A stretch of 64,000 bases of DNA from Phytopseudomonas flavescens (lineage in GTDB: Bacteria; Pseudomonadota; Gammaproteobacteria; Pseudomonadales; Pseudomonadaceae): assembly GCF_900100535.1 (NCBI RefSeq), contig NZ_FNDG01000001.1, positions 124,001 to 188,000 of the forward strand, given 5' to 3'. Below the pieces are notes generated by a model. It searched no databases. It was not told where the DNA came from and was given only the letters and a program-made list of their open reading frames with translations. The position numbers and the translations under genes are program-made. This document shows, piece after piece, positions 39,834 through 50,857 of this stretch; the first letter of the stretch is position 1, and each line of letters opens with the position of its first letter.

Positions 39834-40502
39834 TTAGTAGGCCTCCTCGTTCTTCACCTGGGGCGCCATGCGGTACTCGACCTTCTCGACCTGCTCGGTC
39901 TTGAAGCTGCGCAGTGCCCAGATGAACAGGCCGATCAGGAAGAACGCCGACGGTGGCAGCAGCAGCAAGCCGTTGGGCTGGTACCAGCCGCCGTTGTTGA
40001 CCGTGTGCAGGATCTGTACGCCCATCAGCGAACCGGCACCGAACAGCTCGCGCACGATACCCAGCGCCACCAGCATGGCGCTGTAACCCAGCCCATTGCC
40101 CAGGCCGTCGACGAACGACGCCACCGGCGGGTTGGACATGGCGAAGGCTTCGGCGCGACCCATGACGATGCAGTTGGTGATGATCAGGCCGACGAACACC
40201 GACAGCCGCTGGCTCAGGCTGTAGGCATAGGCCTTGAGGAACTGGTCGATGACGATCACCAGGGACGCGATGATCACCACCTGGGCGATCATGCGGATGG
40301 AGCCCGGAATCTGGTGGCGCACCATCGAGATGAAGAAGCTGGAAAACGCCGTGGTCACGGTCAGCGCGATGGACAGCACCAGCGCCGTGCTGAGGCTGGA
40401 CGTGACCGCCAGCGCCGAGCAGATGCCGAGGATCTGCAGACCGATCGGGTTCTTGTTGAGAATCGGATCGAGCAGCAGCTCTTTCATGGTGGATTTGGAC
40501 AT
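39834..40502 (-). CDS. nqrD: Na+-NQR subunit D
   Basis: 222-residue membrane subunit, homologous to NqrE. Cys28 in LGICSALAV and the Cys in [15 protein letters not shown] (near 110) are the paired ligands of the intramembrane iron centre. Starts three bases after nqrC. Confidence 0.97.
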   Translation of the reverse strand: MSKSTMKELLLDPILNKNPIGLQILGICSALAVTSSLSTALVLSIALTVTTAFSSFFISMVRHQIPGSIRMIAQVVIIASLVIVIDQFLKAYAYSLSQRLSVFVGLIITNCIVMGRAEAFAMSNPPVASFVDGLGNGLGYSAMLVALGIVRELFGAGSLMGVQILHTVNNGGWYQPNGLLLLPPSAFFLIGLFIWALRSFKTEQVEKVEYRMAPQVKNEEAY

Positions 40503-40505
40503 GGA

Positions 40506-41291
40506 TCAAGCCTCCCCTGCGCCGAGCTTCTTGATGAACGGGCCGAAGCCGTCCTCACCAAGCCAGAAGTGAATCATGTGGGTCACCCCGTTGGCGGTCA
40601 GCGTCGCGCCAGCGATGGCGTCGACCTGATAATCGGCCTGCGCGCTGTCGGGATTGACGCTGCCCTTGATCACCCGCAGAGCCGGTTCACCATTCTGGTA
40701 GACCTTCTTGCCGACCCACCTGGCCTGCCAGTTGGGGTTGTCGATCTCTCCCCCCAGCCCCGGGGTTTCGCCATGCTGGTAGAAGCCCAGGCCGGCGACG
40801 GTTTCCAGGTCGCTCTGCAGTGCCACGAAACCATACATGGTCGACCACAGGCCGTAGCCACGGACCGGCAGGATCAGGCGCCCCATCTGCCCGTCATGCT
40901 CGATCTGGTAGACCACCGCGTAGTGCTCCCGACGACGAATCGAGGCGATGTCGCGCTCTTCCGCAATCGGGCTGGACAGGGATGCATCGGCGATCGACTT
41001 GTTCTGGTCGAAGGTATGCGGGTCGAAGGCATCGCTGTACTCACCGGTGCGCAGATCGACCAGGCGTGGGGTGACGCGGGAGGAGAACACTTCCCGCACC
41101 TCATCGCTGGACATGCCCGGCTGCCACAGCTCGGCGATCACCAGCACCGCGCGCTGGCGGTCGACCAGCGCATTTTCCTGCTGGGTCGGACGCAGGATCA
41201 GTGCCGCGGCCGATACCGCGATCGAGCACACCAGGCACATCACCAGGGTCACGACCAGCGTACGTGCCGGGGTTTCTTTGATCTTAGACAT
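40506..41291 (-). CDS. nqrC: Na+-NQR subunit C
   Basis: 261 residues. One N-terminal helix (about 11-34) and a periplasmic FMN domain. The motif [15 protein letters not shown] near residue 225 contains the Thr that ApbE links to FMN. Overlaps nqrB by eight bases. Confidence 0.97.
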   Translation of the reverse strand: MSKIKETPARTLVVTLVMCLVCSIAVSAAALILRPTQQENALVDRQRAVLVIAELWQPGMSSDEVREVFSSRVTPRLVDLRTGEYSDAFDPHTFDQNKSIADASLSSPIAEERDIASIRRREHYAVVYQIEHDGQMGRLILPVRGYGLWSTMYGFVALQSDLETVAGLGFYQHGETPGLGGEIDNPNWQARWVGKKVYQNGEPALRVIKGSVNPDSAQADYQVDAIAGATLTANGVTHMIHFWLGEDGFGPFIKKLGAGEA

Positions 41292-42495
41292 TACGCGTCA
41301 GCCTCCGCTTGATGTTGGCCCGCACCACGTAGTGGTCGATCAGGGGCGCACACAGGTTGCCGAACAGGATCGCCAGCATCATGCCTTCCGGGAACGCCGG
41401 GTTGACCACACGGATGATGGTCACCAGCAGGCCGATGAGGATGCCGAAGATCCACTTGCCGGTATTGGTCATGGACGCCGACACCGGGTCGGTGGCCATG
41501 AAGATCATGCCGAAGGCGAAGCCGCCGGTGACCAGGTGCCAGTACCAGGGCATGGCGAACAGCGGATTGCTTTCCGAGGCGATAGCGTTGAACAGCGTGG
41601 CGGTGGCGATCATGCCGAGCATGACCCCGGTGACGATGCGCCAGGAGGCGATCTTGGTGATCAGCAGCACGGCGCCACCGAGCAGGATCGCCAGGGTACC
41701 GGTCTCGCCGATGGAGCCCGGCATCAGACCGATGAACGCGTGGGTCCAGGTCAGGCCGTCGTTGACCAGACCATTCACCCCGCCGTCCGCGATAGCGGTC
41801 AGCGCGGTAGCACCCGCGTAGCCGTCCACGGCCGTCCATACGCCATCACCGGAGATTTGCGCCGGATAAGCGAAGAACAGAAAGGCACGACCGACCAGAG
41901 CCGGGTTGAGGAAGTTTTTGCCGGTACCTCCGAACACTTCCTTGCCGATGACCACACCGAAGCTGATGCCCAGCGCCACCTGCCAGAGCGGAATGCTCGG
42001 CGGCAGGATCAGCGCGAACAGCACCGAAGTCACGAAGAAGCCTTCGTTCACTTCATGGCGACGGATCGAGGCGAACAGCACTTCCCAGAAGCCCCCGACG
42101 ATAAACGCCGTGAGGTACACGGGCAGGAAGTACGCCGCCCCCTGGATGAAGTTGTCCCACAGGCTGCCCGGGTCGAAGCCGCCCAGTGCACCGATCAGCG
42201 CGAAGCGCCAGCCGTCCTGAGCGGCGAGCAGTTCCGGGCTCTGCGCGTAGACCAAGTTGGCCTGGTAGCCGGTGTTCCACATGCCGAAGAACATCGCCGG
42301 GAAGGTACAGGCCCACACGGTGATCATCATGCGCTTGAGGTCGATGCCGTCACGCACATGGGCGGTGGTTTTGGTGACGCTGGCAGGACGATAGAAGAAG
42401 GTGTCCACGGCCTCATAGAGGGCGTACCACTTCTCGTACTTGCCGCCTTTTTCGAAGTTGTGTTCGATCTTGTCGAGGAATTCACGCACGCTCAC
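41284..42495 (-). CDS. nqrB: Na+-NQR subunit B
   Basis: 403 residues, GTG start, about ten helices. Residues near 225-231 (GYAGATAL) fit the FMN-Thr site; family members have SGATxL-like sequences here, so the Ser is Ala in this protein. This subunit holds the ubiquinone/HQNO site region. Starts three bases after nqrA. Confidence 0.96.
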   Translation of the reverse strand: MSVREFLDKIEHNFEKGGKYEKWYALYEAVDTFFYRPASVTKTTAHVRDGIDLKRMMITVWACTFPAMFFGMWNTGYQANLVYAQSPELLAAQDGWRFALIGALGGFDPGSLWDNFIQGAAYFLPVYLTAFIVGGFWEVLFASIRRHEVNEGFFVTSVLFALILPPSIPLWQVALGISFGVVIGKEVFGGTGKNFLNPALVGRAFLFFAYPAQISGDGVWTAVDGYAGATALTAIADGGVNGLVNDGLTWTHAFIGLMPGSIGETGTLAILLGGAVLLITKIASWRIVTGVMLGMIATATLFNAIASESNPLFAMPWYWHLVTGGFAFGMIFMATDPVSASMTNTGKWIFGILIGLLVTIIRVVNPAFPEGMMLAILFGNLCAPLIDHYVVRANIKRRLTRNV

Positions 42496-42498
42496 GGG

Positions 42499-43884
<1,386 letters not shown>

Positions 43885-44228
43885 ACGCCAATCGAATAGC
43901 ACCACGCACGCCAATATCACTATTGCCGTGGAACGACGTCGAACGCAGGTAAGAAATCGTCGTGATTATAAAGTTGTGCGACAACCGGACGCCACCCAAG
44001 CGCTTGCTCTTTTTAGGTTTTCCGTTACAGGACGCGACAAGAGCGATAAGCGCAGAGGCCACGGACACCCGACAGGATCCATGAAAAACCGGCAGTCGTG
44101 GCTGTCATGGGGCAAAGCCCGGCACTTGCCATCGCGATGATTGCGGATCTGTCACGCAGGCTCCAGCCCGCTGATAACGGGCCACGGAAACAAGCCTGAA
44201 AGCACCCGCGGAACAACAAAAGCAGGGC

Positions 44229-44259
44229 AAAAAAATGGGAGCCCGAAGGCTCCCATTGT
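44229..44259 (-). terminator. rho-independent terminator of gap
   Basis: Minus strand: ATGGGAGCC, loop TTCG, GGCTCCCAT, then seven T. It starts about 28 bases after the gap stop. Confidence 0.93.
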
Positions 44260-44283
44260 CATGTCCAGTCGAACGACTGGCGA

Positions 44284-45732
44284 TCAGCGCGGGAATGCAG
44301 GCGGATTGACACCGGCCATGTCTTCCATCACGCGGACAACCTGGCAGCTGTAGCCGAACTCGTTGTCATACCATACGTAGAGCACGACGCGGTTGTCGTT
44401 GGCGATGGTGGCTTCGGCATCGACCACACCGGCATGACGCGAGCCAACGAAGTCGGTGGACACCACTTCCTGGGAGCTGACGAAATCGATCTGCTTCTGC
44501 AGGTCGGAGTGCATCGCCATCTGGCGCAGGTACTCGTTGATTTCTTCGCGGCTGGTGGCCTTCTCGAGGTTCAGGTTGAGAATGGCCATGGACACGTTCG
44601 GCGTCGGAACGCGGATCGCGTTGCCGGTCAGCTTGCCCTTGAGCACCGGCAGCGCCTTGGCGGCAGCAGTGGCCGCACCGGTTTCAGTGATGACCATGTT
44701 AAGCGCAGCACTGCGACCACGACGGCTGCCCTTGTGGAAGTTGTCGATCAGGTTCTGATCGTTGGTGTAGGAGTGAACGGTTTCGACATGGCCATTGACG
44801 ATGCCGTACTTGTCATTGACGGCCTTGAGCACCGGCACGATGGCGTTGGTGGTACAGGAAGCGGCCGAGACGATCTTGTCCTCGGCGGTGATTTCGCCGT
44901 GGTTGATGCCATGCACGATGTTCTTCAGGGCACCCTTGCCCGGAGCGGTCAGTACGACGCGGTCGATACCCGGGCACTTGAGGTGCTGGCCCAGGCCCTC
45001 GGCATCACGCCACACGCCAGTGTTGTCGACCAGCAGCGCATCCTTGATGCCGTACTGGGTGTAGTCGATGGCCGACGGATCCTTGGCATAGATCACCTGG
45101 ATCAGGTTGCCATTGGCGGTCAGGGTGCTGTTTTCTTCGTCGATGGTGATGGTGCCATCGAACTTGCCATGCACCGAGTCGCGGCGCAGCAGGCTGGCGC
45201 GCTTGACCAGGTCATTCTCGGCACCCTTGCGCACGACGATGGCGCGCAGACGCAGGCCATCGCCACCGCCGGTGTGCTCGATCAGGATGCGTGCCAGCAG
45301 GCGGCCGATACGACCGAAGCCATACAGCACGACATCGGTGCCTTTGCGCGGCGCGGCGTTCTGCTGGTTGGCCACGTCGGCCAGTTCGTCGGCGACGAAC
45401 TGCTCGATGCTGCGGCCCTGGCCTTCGGCCTTGAACTTGCCGATCATCTTGCCCAGGTCGACGGAGGCGGCACCCAGCTTGAGCTCGCTCATGGCCTTGA
45501 GCACGGCATAGGAATCATGAACGGCCAGGCCATTCTCGTCAGCCTGGCGGTGACGGGCAAAACGGTGCGCCTTGAGAATCTCGATCACCGAACGGTTGAT
45601 CAGCGTGCGGCCGTGGATCGACAGCACCACATTGTTGTTGCGGTACAGCTGACCAATCAGCGGAATCATCGCCTCGGCGAGGGCTTCACGGTCAATCCAT
45701 TCACCAAGACACTGGTCGGGCTTCTGAGTCAC
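44284..45732 (-). CDS. gap: glyceraldehyde-3-phosphate dehydrogenase, long form
   Basis: Interconverts glyceraldehyde-3-phosphate and 1,3-bisphosphoglycerate. 482 residues, with about 130 extra N-terminal residues (TQKPDQCLGEWIDREALAEAM...) before the NAD domain (LYGFGRIGRLLARIL); active-site motif SAASCTTNAIVPVLKAV; C-terminal WYDNEFGYSCQVVRVM. Start at GTG 45732 is supported by GGAAGG upstream; another GTG lies five codons earlier. The long form is known in Pseudomonas and probably serves gluconeogenesis. Divergent from mfd. Confidence 0.95.
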   Translation of the reverse strand: MTQKPDQCLGEWIDREALAEAMIPLIGQLYRNNNVVLSIHGRTLINRSVIEILKAHRFARHRQADENGLAVHDSYAVLKAMSELKLGAASVDLGKMIGKFKAEGQGRSIEQFVADELADVANQQNAAPRKGTDVVLYGFGRIGRLLARILIEHTGGGDGLRLRAIVVRKGAENDLVKRASLLRRDSVHGKFDGTITIDEENSTLTANGNLIQVIYAKDPSAIDYTQYGIKDALLVDNTGVWRDAEGLGQHLKCPGIDRVVLTAPGKGALKNIVHGINHGEITAEDKIVSAASCTTNAIVPVLKAVNDKYGIVNGHVETVHSYTNDQNLIDNFHKGSRRGRSAALNMVITETGAATAAAKALPVLKGKLTGNAIRVPTPNVSMAILNLNLEKATSREEINEYLRQMAMHSDLQKQIDFVSSQEVVSTDFVGSRHAGVVDAEATIANDNRVVLYVWYDNEFGYSCQVVRVMEDMAGVNPPAFPR

Positions 45733-45773
45733 GGCAATACCTTCCACATGTAGGGGCTGAAAAAAAGGGCTAC

Positions 45774-45802
45774 ATTATGACGACACACAGATTGCTCGGC
45801 AA
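45774..45802 (-). promoter_or_regulatory. putative promoter of gap
   Basis: Minus strand: TTGCCG (45802-45797), 17-base spacer, CATAAT (45779-45774). The -35 element lies within the perfect palindrome at 45788-45806. Confidence 0.55.
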
Positions 45803-45806
45803 TCTG
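45788..45806. promoter_or_regulatory. candidate operator between gap and mfd
   Basis: CAGATTG-CTCGG-CAATCTG, perfect 7-bp arms, covering the gap -35 element. Looks like a dimeric repressor site, but I cannot name the regulator. It does not resemble the HexR consensus. Confidence 0.4.
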
Positions 45807-45820
45807 CAGCGGTCGAAACA

Positions 45821-45850
45821 CTGACAGCCATCCTCGCGGATAGTTACAAT
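45821..45850 (+). promoter_or_regulatory. putative promoter of mfd
   Basis: CTGACA (45821-45826), 18-base spacer, TACAAT (45845-45850), 34 bases before the mfd start. Confidence 0.55.
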
Positions 45851-45884
45851 CGGGGGCCAAATCGTTACCCATCGCGAGCCACCC

Positions 45885-48800
45885 GTGCCTGTACTGCGTC
45901 TGCCGTCCTTGCCGGCCACCGCCGGTAAACAACACTGGGGCAACCTGCCCGGTGCCGCACTGAGCCTGGCCATCGCCGAAGCGGCCAGCGCCGCGAAGCG
46001 CTTCACCCTGCTGCTCACTGCCGATAGCCAGAGCGCCGAGCGCCTGGAACAGGAACTGAGCTTTTTCGCCCCCGGGTTGCCGGTGCTGCATTTCCCTGAC
46101 TGGGAAACCCTGCCCTACGACCTGTTTTCGCCACACCAGGACATCATCTCCCAGCGCATTTCGGCGCTGTATCGCCTGCCCGAGCTGAAGCACGGCGTAC
46201 TGGTCGTGCCCATCACCACGGCCCTGCACCGCCTGGCACCGACCCGTTTCCTGCTGGGCAGCAGCCTGGTGCTGGACGTCGGCCAACGTATCGATGTCAA
46301 CGACATGCGTTCGCGCCTGGAAGCTTCCGGCTATCGCTGCGTGGATACCGTCTACGAGCATGGCGAATTCGCCGTGCGCGGCGCGCTGATCGACCTGTTC
46401 CCCATGGGCAGCAAGCAGCCATTTCGTATCGACCTGTTCGATGACGAGATCGAAACCCTGCGCACCTTCGACCCGGAAACCCAGCGTTCCGTCGACAAGG
46501 TCGAGTCGATCAAGCTGCTGCCGGCCCGCGAGTTTCCCCTGGAGAAAAAGGCCGTCACCGATTTCCGCGGGCGCTTCCGCGAGCGCTTCGACGTCGACTT
46601 CCGGCGCTGCCCGATCTATCAGGATCTCTCTACCGGCATTACCCCGGCCGGTATCGAGTACTACCTGCCGCTGTTCTTCGAAGAAACCGCCACCCTCTTC
46701 GACTACCTGCCCCAGGACACCCAGGTGTTCTCGCTGCCCGGTATCGAAAAGGCCGCCGAGCAGTTCTGGACCGACGCGCGCAACCGCTATGACGAACGTC
46801 GCGTCGATCCCGAGCGTCCGCTGCTGCCGCCGGCGGATATCTTCCTGCCGGTCGAGGACTGCTTCGCGCGCCTGAAGGACTGGCCTCGCGTGGTGGTCAG
46901 CGCCGACGACATCGAGCCGGGCGTCGGCCGCACGCGCTTCGAAGCCAGCGCCCTGCCCGATCTGGCGATCCAGGCGAAAACCAGCGAGCCGCTGGCCACG
47001 CTGCGACGCTTCATCGATCAATACCCGGGCCGCGTGCTGTTCTGCGCGGAATCCGCCGGGCGCCGTGAAGTGCTGCTCGAGCTGCTGGCGCGCCTGAAGC
47101 TCAAACCCAGGGAAGTCGATGGCTGGCCACAGTTCTGCGCGAGCAAGGAGCGCCTGGGCATCACCATCGCGCCCCTCGACGAAGGTCTGCAGCTCGAAAA
47201 CATCGCGCTGATCGCGGAAAGCCCGCTGTTCGGCCAGCGCGTCATGCAGCGCCGGCGTCGTGAAAAGACCCGCGACGGCGGCGACAACGTCATCAAGAAC
47301 CTTACCGAGCTGCGCGAAGGCGCGCCGGTGGTGCATATCGATCATGGCGTGGGCCGTTACCTGGGCCTGGTGACCATGGAGTTCGATGGCCAGGCCGCGG
47401 AGTTCCTCGCCCTGATGTACGCCGAGGAAGCCAAGCTCTACGTGCCGGTCGCCAGCCTGCACCTGATCGCCCGCTACACCGGCAGCGACGATGCCCTGGC
47501 GCCGCTGCACCGCCTCGGCTCGGAAGTCTGGCAGAAGGCCAAGCGCAAGGCCGCCGAGCAGGTCCGCGACGTCGCTGCCGAACTGCTCGACATCTACGCC
47601 CGCCGGGCCGCCCGGGAAGGCCACGCCTTCGTTGATCCCAAAGCGGACTACGAAACCTTCAGCGCCGGCTTCCCGTTCGAGGAGACGCCGGATCAGCAGA
47701 GCGCCATCGAAGCGGTGCGCGACGACATGCTCGCCGCCAAACCGATGGATCGCCTGGTCTGCGGCGACGTCGGCTTCGGCAAGACCGAGGTGGCCATGCG
47801 CGCCGCCTTCATCGCCGTGCATGGTGGTCGCCAGGTGGCGATCCTGGTGCCCACCACCCTGCTCGCCCAGCAACACTACAACAGCTTCCGCGACCGTTTC
47901 GCCGACTGGCCGGTAACCGTCGAGGTGATGAGCCGCTTCAAGAGTGCCAAGGAAGTCAACGCGGCCATCGAGCAGCTCGCCGAAGGCAAGATCGACATTA
48001 TCATCGGCACCCACAAGCTGCTGCAGGATGACGTCAAGATCAAGAACCTGGGCCTGGTGATCATCGACGAAGAACACCGTTTCGGCGTGCGCCAGAAGGA
48101 AGTCCTCAAGGCGCTGCGCAGCGAGGTGGACATTCTCACCCTCACCGCCACGCCGATTCCGCGCACCCTGAACATGGCGGTCTCCGGCATGCGCGACCTG
48201 TCGATCATCGCCACGCCCCCTGCCCGCCGCCTCTCGGTGCGCACCTTCGTCATGGAGCAGAACAAGCCGACCATCAAGGAGGCGCTGCTGCGCGAGTTGT
48301 TGCGCGGCGGCCAGGTGTACTACCTGCACAACGACGTGAAGAGCATCGAAAAGTGCGCCGCGGACCTCGCCGAGCTGGTACCCGAGGCGCGCATCGGCAT
48401 CGGCCACGGGCAGATGCACGAGCGCGAGCTGGAACAGGTGATGGGCGACTTCTACCACAAGCGCTTCAACGTGCTGATCGCCTCGACCATCATCGAGACC
48501 GGCATCGACGTGCCCAGCGCCAACACCATCATCATCGAGCGTGCCGACAAGTTCGGCCTGGCCCAGTTGCACCAGCTACGCGGCCGCGTCGGGCGCAGCC
48601 ACCACCAGGCCTATGCCTACCTGCTGACCCCGCCGCGCAAGCAGATGACCGACGACGCGCAGAAGCGTCTCGAAGCCATCGCCAACGCCCAGGATCTCGG
48701 TGCCGGCTTCGTGCTCGCCACCCATGACCTGGAAATCCGTGGCGCGGGCGAGTTGCTTGGCGACGGCCAGAGCGGGCAGATCCAGGCCGTGGGCTTCACC

Positions 48801-49328
48801 CTGTACATGGAAATGCTCGAGCGCGCGGTCAAGTCGATCCGCAAGGGCGAACAGCCCAACCTCGACCAGCCACTGGGCGGCGGGCCGGAAATCAACCTGC
48901 GCGTGCCGGCACTGATTCCCGAGGATTACCTGCCGGACGTGCACGCCCGCCTCATCCTCTACAAACGCATCGCCAACGCCGTCGACGAAGACGGCCTCAA
49001 AGAACTGCAGGTGGAAATGATCGATCGCTTCGGCCTGCTCCCGGAGCCAGCCAAGCACTTGGTGCGCCTGACCCTGCTCAAGCTGCAGGCCGAGCGCCTG
49101 GGCATCAAGAAGATCGACGCCGGGCCGCAGGGCGGACGCATCGAGTTCGCCGCGGAAACACCGGTGGATCCGTTGACGCTGATCAAACTGATCCAGAGCG
49201 CGCCGAACCGCTACAAGTTCGAAGGCGCCACGCTGTTCCGCTTCTCCATCCCCATGGAGCGGGCGGAAGAACGCTTCAATACGCTGGAAGCGTTACTCGA
49301 GCGTTTGCTGGCCACGGTGAAAAGCTGA
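45885..49328 (+). CDS. mfd: transcription-repair coupling factor
   Basis: Translocase that removes stalled RNA polymerase and recruits UvrA. 1147 residues, full length, GTG start. UvrB-like N-terminal domains (FPDWETLPYDLFSPH near 67-81), the RNA-polymerase-interacting domain (VVHIDHGVGRYLGL, about 482-495), then superfamily 2 helicase motifs: GDVGFGKTEVAMRAA (about 627-641), DEEH, TATPIPRTL, and IERADKFGLAQLHQLRGRVGRS. C-terminal TRCF domain. Confidence 0.97.
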   Translation: MPVLRLPSLPATAGKQHWGNLPGAALSLAIAEAASAAKRFTLLLTADSQSAERLEQELSFFAPGLPVLHFPDWETLPYDLFSPHQDIISQRISALYRLPELKHGVLVVPITTALHRLAPTRFLLGSSLVLDVGQRIDVNDMRSRLEASGYRCVDTVYEHGEFAVRGALIDLFPMGSKQPFRIDLFDDEIETLRTFDPETQRSVDKVESIKLLPAREFPLEKKAVTDFRGRFRERFDVDFRRCPIYQDLSTGITPAGIEYYLPLFFEETATLFDYLPQDTQVFSLPGIEKAAEQFWTDARNRYDERRVDPERPLLPPADIFLPVEDCFARLKDWPRVVVSADDIEPGVGRTRFEASALPDLAIQAKTSEPLATLRRFIDQYPGRVLFCAESAGRREVLLELLARLKLKPREVDGWPQFCASKERLGITIAPLDEGLQLENIALIAESPLFGQRVMQRRRREKTRDGGDNVIKNLTELREGAPVVHIDHGVGRYLGLVTMEFDGQAAEFLALMYAEEAKLYVPVASLHLIARYTGSDDALAPLHRLGSEVWQKAKRKAAEQVRDVAAELLDIYARRAAREGHAFVDPKADYETFSAGFPFEETPDQQSAIEAVRDDMLAAKPMDRLVCGDVGFGKTEVAMRAAFIAVHGGRQVAILVPTTLLAQQHYNSFRDRFADWPVTVEVMSRFKSAKEVNAAIEQLAEGKIDIIIGTHKLLQDDVKIKNLGLVIIDEEHRFGVRQKEVLKALRSEVDILTLTATPIPRTLNMAVSGMRDLSIIATPPARRLSVRTFVMEQNKPTIKEALLRELLRGGQVYYLHNDVKSIEKCAADLAELVPEARIGIGHGQMHERELEQVMGDFYHKRFNVLIASTIIETGIDVPSANTIIIERADKFGLAQLHQLRGRVGRSHHQAYAYLLTPPRKQMTDDAQKRLEAIANAQDLGAGFVLATHDLEIRGAGELLGDGQSGQIQAVGFTLYMEMLERAVKSIRKGEQPNLDQPLGGGPEINLRVPALIPEDYLPDVHARLILYKRIANAVDEDGLKELQVEMIDRFGLLPEPAKHLVRLTLLKLQAERLGIKKIDAGPQGGRIEFAAETPVDPLTLIKLIQSAPNRYKFEGATLFRFSIPMERAEERFNTLEALLERLLATVKS

Positions 49329-49330
49329 AG

Positions 49331-49360
49331 CAATCAGGGCCGCACAAGCGGCCCTGATTG
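49331..49360 (+). terminator. stem-loop terminator behind mfd
   Basis: Perfect 13-bp stem CAATCAGGGCCGC, loop ACAA, GCGGCCCTGATTG, starting two bases after the mfd stop. No T run follows, so it may be an incomplete terminator or 3' protector. Confidence 0.7.
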
Positions 49361-49442
49361 CATGCGGCCTGGCCCGAGCGAAGCGTACGCCGGAGCCTGC
49401 TTATTGCCGTATAACGGCCGCTACAAGGCGTAGCGGTCATTT

Positions 49443-49532
49443 GTAGGGTGGACGACGCTTCATCCGTCCACCGCTCTGCGATCGCGATGGTGGATGAAAA
49501 GAGCGTCAGCTACGCGCCCCGATCCACCCTAC
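49443..49532. repeat. GTAGGG palindromic repeat, full copy
   Basis: Begins GTAGGGTGGACGACGC and ends ATCCACCCTAC; the inner arms CATCCGTCCACC and GGTGGATGAAAAGAGCGTC fold back as well. A degenerate relative lies at 15497-15556. Typical intergenic repeat form in pseudomonads; lies between mfd and nagZ (convergent). Confidence 0.78.
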
Positions 49533-49587
49533 GGCTGCTTCCGCCTCTTTGCAGTCAGCCCGATAAAACGAGACGAACGCTCTCGGC

Positions 49588-50598
49588 TCACTCCACCAAC
49601 TGCGCTGCTCGCAACGCCAAAAGCGCCTGCGCCCAGCGTGGATTCTGACGATAGTCGACACCGGGGAAAGCGCGACGGCGCATGCGTGCCAAGCCCTTTG
49701 GTGCCACGACCCGTAGGCGCTGCGCTGCCGAAAGCGCCAACTCGGCGGCCGCACGATCATTGCACACCAGCCCCATGTCACACCCGGCCGTCAGCGCTGC
49801 CTCGATACGGCTGGCGGCATCGCCAACCACATGGGCGCCGGCCATCGACAGGTCATCGCTGAAGATCACGCCCTGAAAGGCCAGTTCACCACGCAGGATG
49901 TCCTGCAGCCAGCGCCGCGAAAAACCGGCTGGCTGGCTGTCAACCTGCGGATAGATGACGTGGGCCGGCATCACTGCCGCCAGGTCACGACTCAGGGCCG
50001 CGAAGGGTCGCAGGTCGTTCTGGCGGATTTCATCCAGGCTGCGTTCGTCGGTTGGGATGGCCACATGGGAGTCGGCCTCGGCCCAGCCATGGCCGGGAAA
50101 GTGCTTGCCGGTCGCGGCCATGCCCGCCTCCGCCATGCCGCGGATGAAGGCGCCAGCCAACTGAGTGGCACGCTCGGAGTCACCCTCGAAGGCACGGTGC
50201 CCGACCACAGCGCTACGCTGGTGATCGAGGTCCAGTACCGGAGCGAAACTCAGATCCAGGCCCACCGCCAGGACTTCGGTGGCCATCAGCCAGCCGCACT
50301 GCATCGCCAGGTTTTCCGCATCGGCGCAGCCGGCAATGGTACGCATCGCCGGCAAGCGCACGAAGCCCTCCCGCAGACGCTGCACGCGGCCACCCTCCTG
50401 GTCCACGGCGAGCAGCAGATCCGGGCGTAGCGCACGGATGGCCTGCGACAGCTCGCGCACCTGACGCGGATTCTCGATATTGCGGGCGAAGATGATCAGG
50501 CCGCCGACCTCGGGCTGACGCAACAACTGCCGGTCTTCGGCAGTCAGCCAGGTACCGGCGATATCCACCATCAGGGAGCCATACAGGGGGGTAGTCAC
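49588..50598 (-). CDS. nagZ: beta-N-acetylhexosaminidase
   Basis: Cytoplasmic glycosidase of peptidoglycan recycling, removing GlcNAc from anhydromuropeptides; its products influence AmpC induction. 336 residues, family 3 glycoside hydrolase. The signature ATGKHFPGHGWAEADSHVAIP is near residues 160-180, with the catalytic His on a flexible loop, and the nucleophile Asp in FSDDLSMAGA near 247. Preceded by a strong hairpin at 50624-50648. Confidence 0.96.
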   Translation of the reverse strand: MTTPLYGSLMVDIAGTWLTAEDRQLLRQPEVGGLIIFARNIENPRQVRELSQAIRALRPDLLLAVDQEGGRVQRLREGFVRLPAMRTIAGCADAENLAMQCGWLMATEVLAVGLDLSFAPVLDLDHQRSAVVGHRAFEGDSERATQLAGAFIRGMAEAGMAATGKHFPGHGWAEADSHVAIPTDERSLDEIRQNDLRPFAALSRDLAAVMPAHVIYPQVDSQPAGFSRRWLQDILRGELAFQGVIFSDDLSMAGAHVVGDAASRIEAALTAGCDMGLVCNDRAAAELALSAAQRLRVVAPKGLARMRRRAFPGVDYRQNPRWAQALLALRAAQLVE

Positions 50599-50623
50599 AA
50601 CGGGTAATCCTTACTTGAGTGGC

Positions 50624-50648
50624 CGCCTCGCTCGACTGGAGCGAGGCG
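50624..50648. promoter_or_regulatory. perfect hairpin upstream of nagZ
   Basis: CGCCTCGCTC, loop GACTG, GAGCGAGGCG: ten perfect pairs, 26 bases before the nagZ start. No T run on the minus strand, so it is either part of a nagZ leader or a weak psrA terminator. Confidence 0.45.
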
Positions 50649-50857
50649 CTTCATCGACCGGTGCCACGCACCGAGCGCACACCGGGGGAAGGTTTGCAGC
50701 AGCTGCACAATTACAGTATGCGCGCGGCCATGGGACAGTCGCCCGACAGCCGCAGCGATTGGCTGGTGGCTCTGCCGAGCCGGGCAATGCAGGAAACCGC
50801 AGCTGACAAGGGCGGTAGCTTAGGGGCAGCGACGAGCCCCCCGCAAGCCGGGCGCGG

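Noticed and set aside
38775-41312. Plus-strand open frame of 845 codons opposite nqrF-nqrC
   Set aside because: Crosses several real genes on the other strand and shows only shadow-type composition.
45729-48572. Minus-strand open frame of 947 codons opposite mfd
   Set aside because: Antisense shadow of mfd with no recognisable domain.
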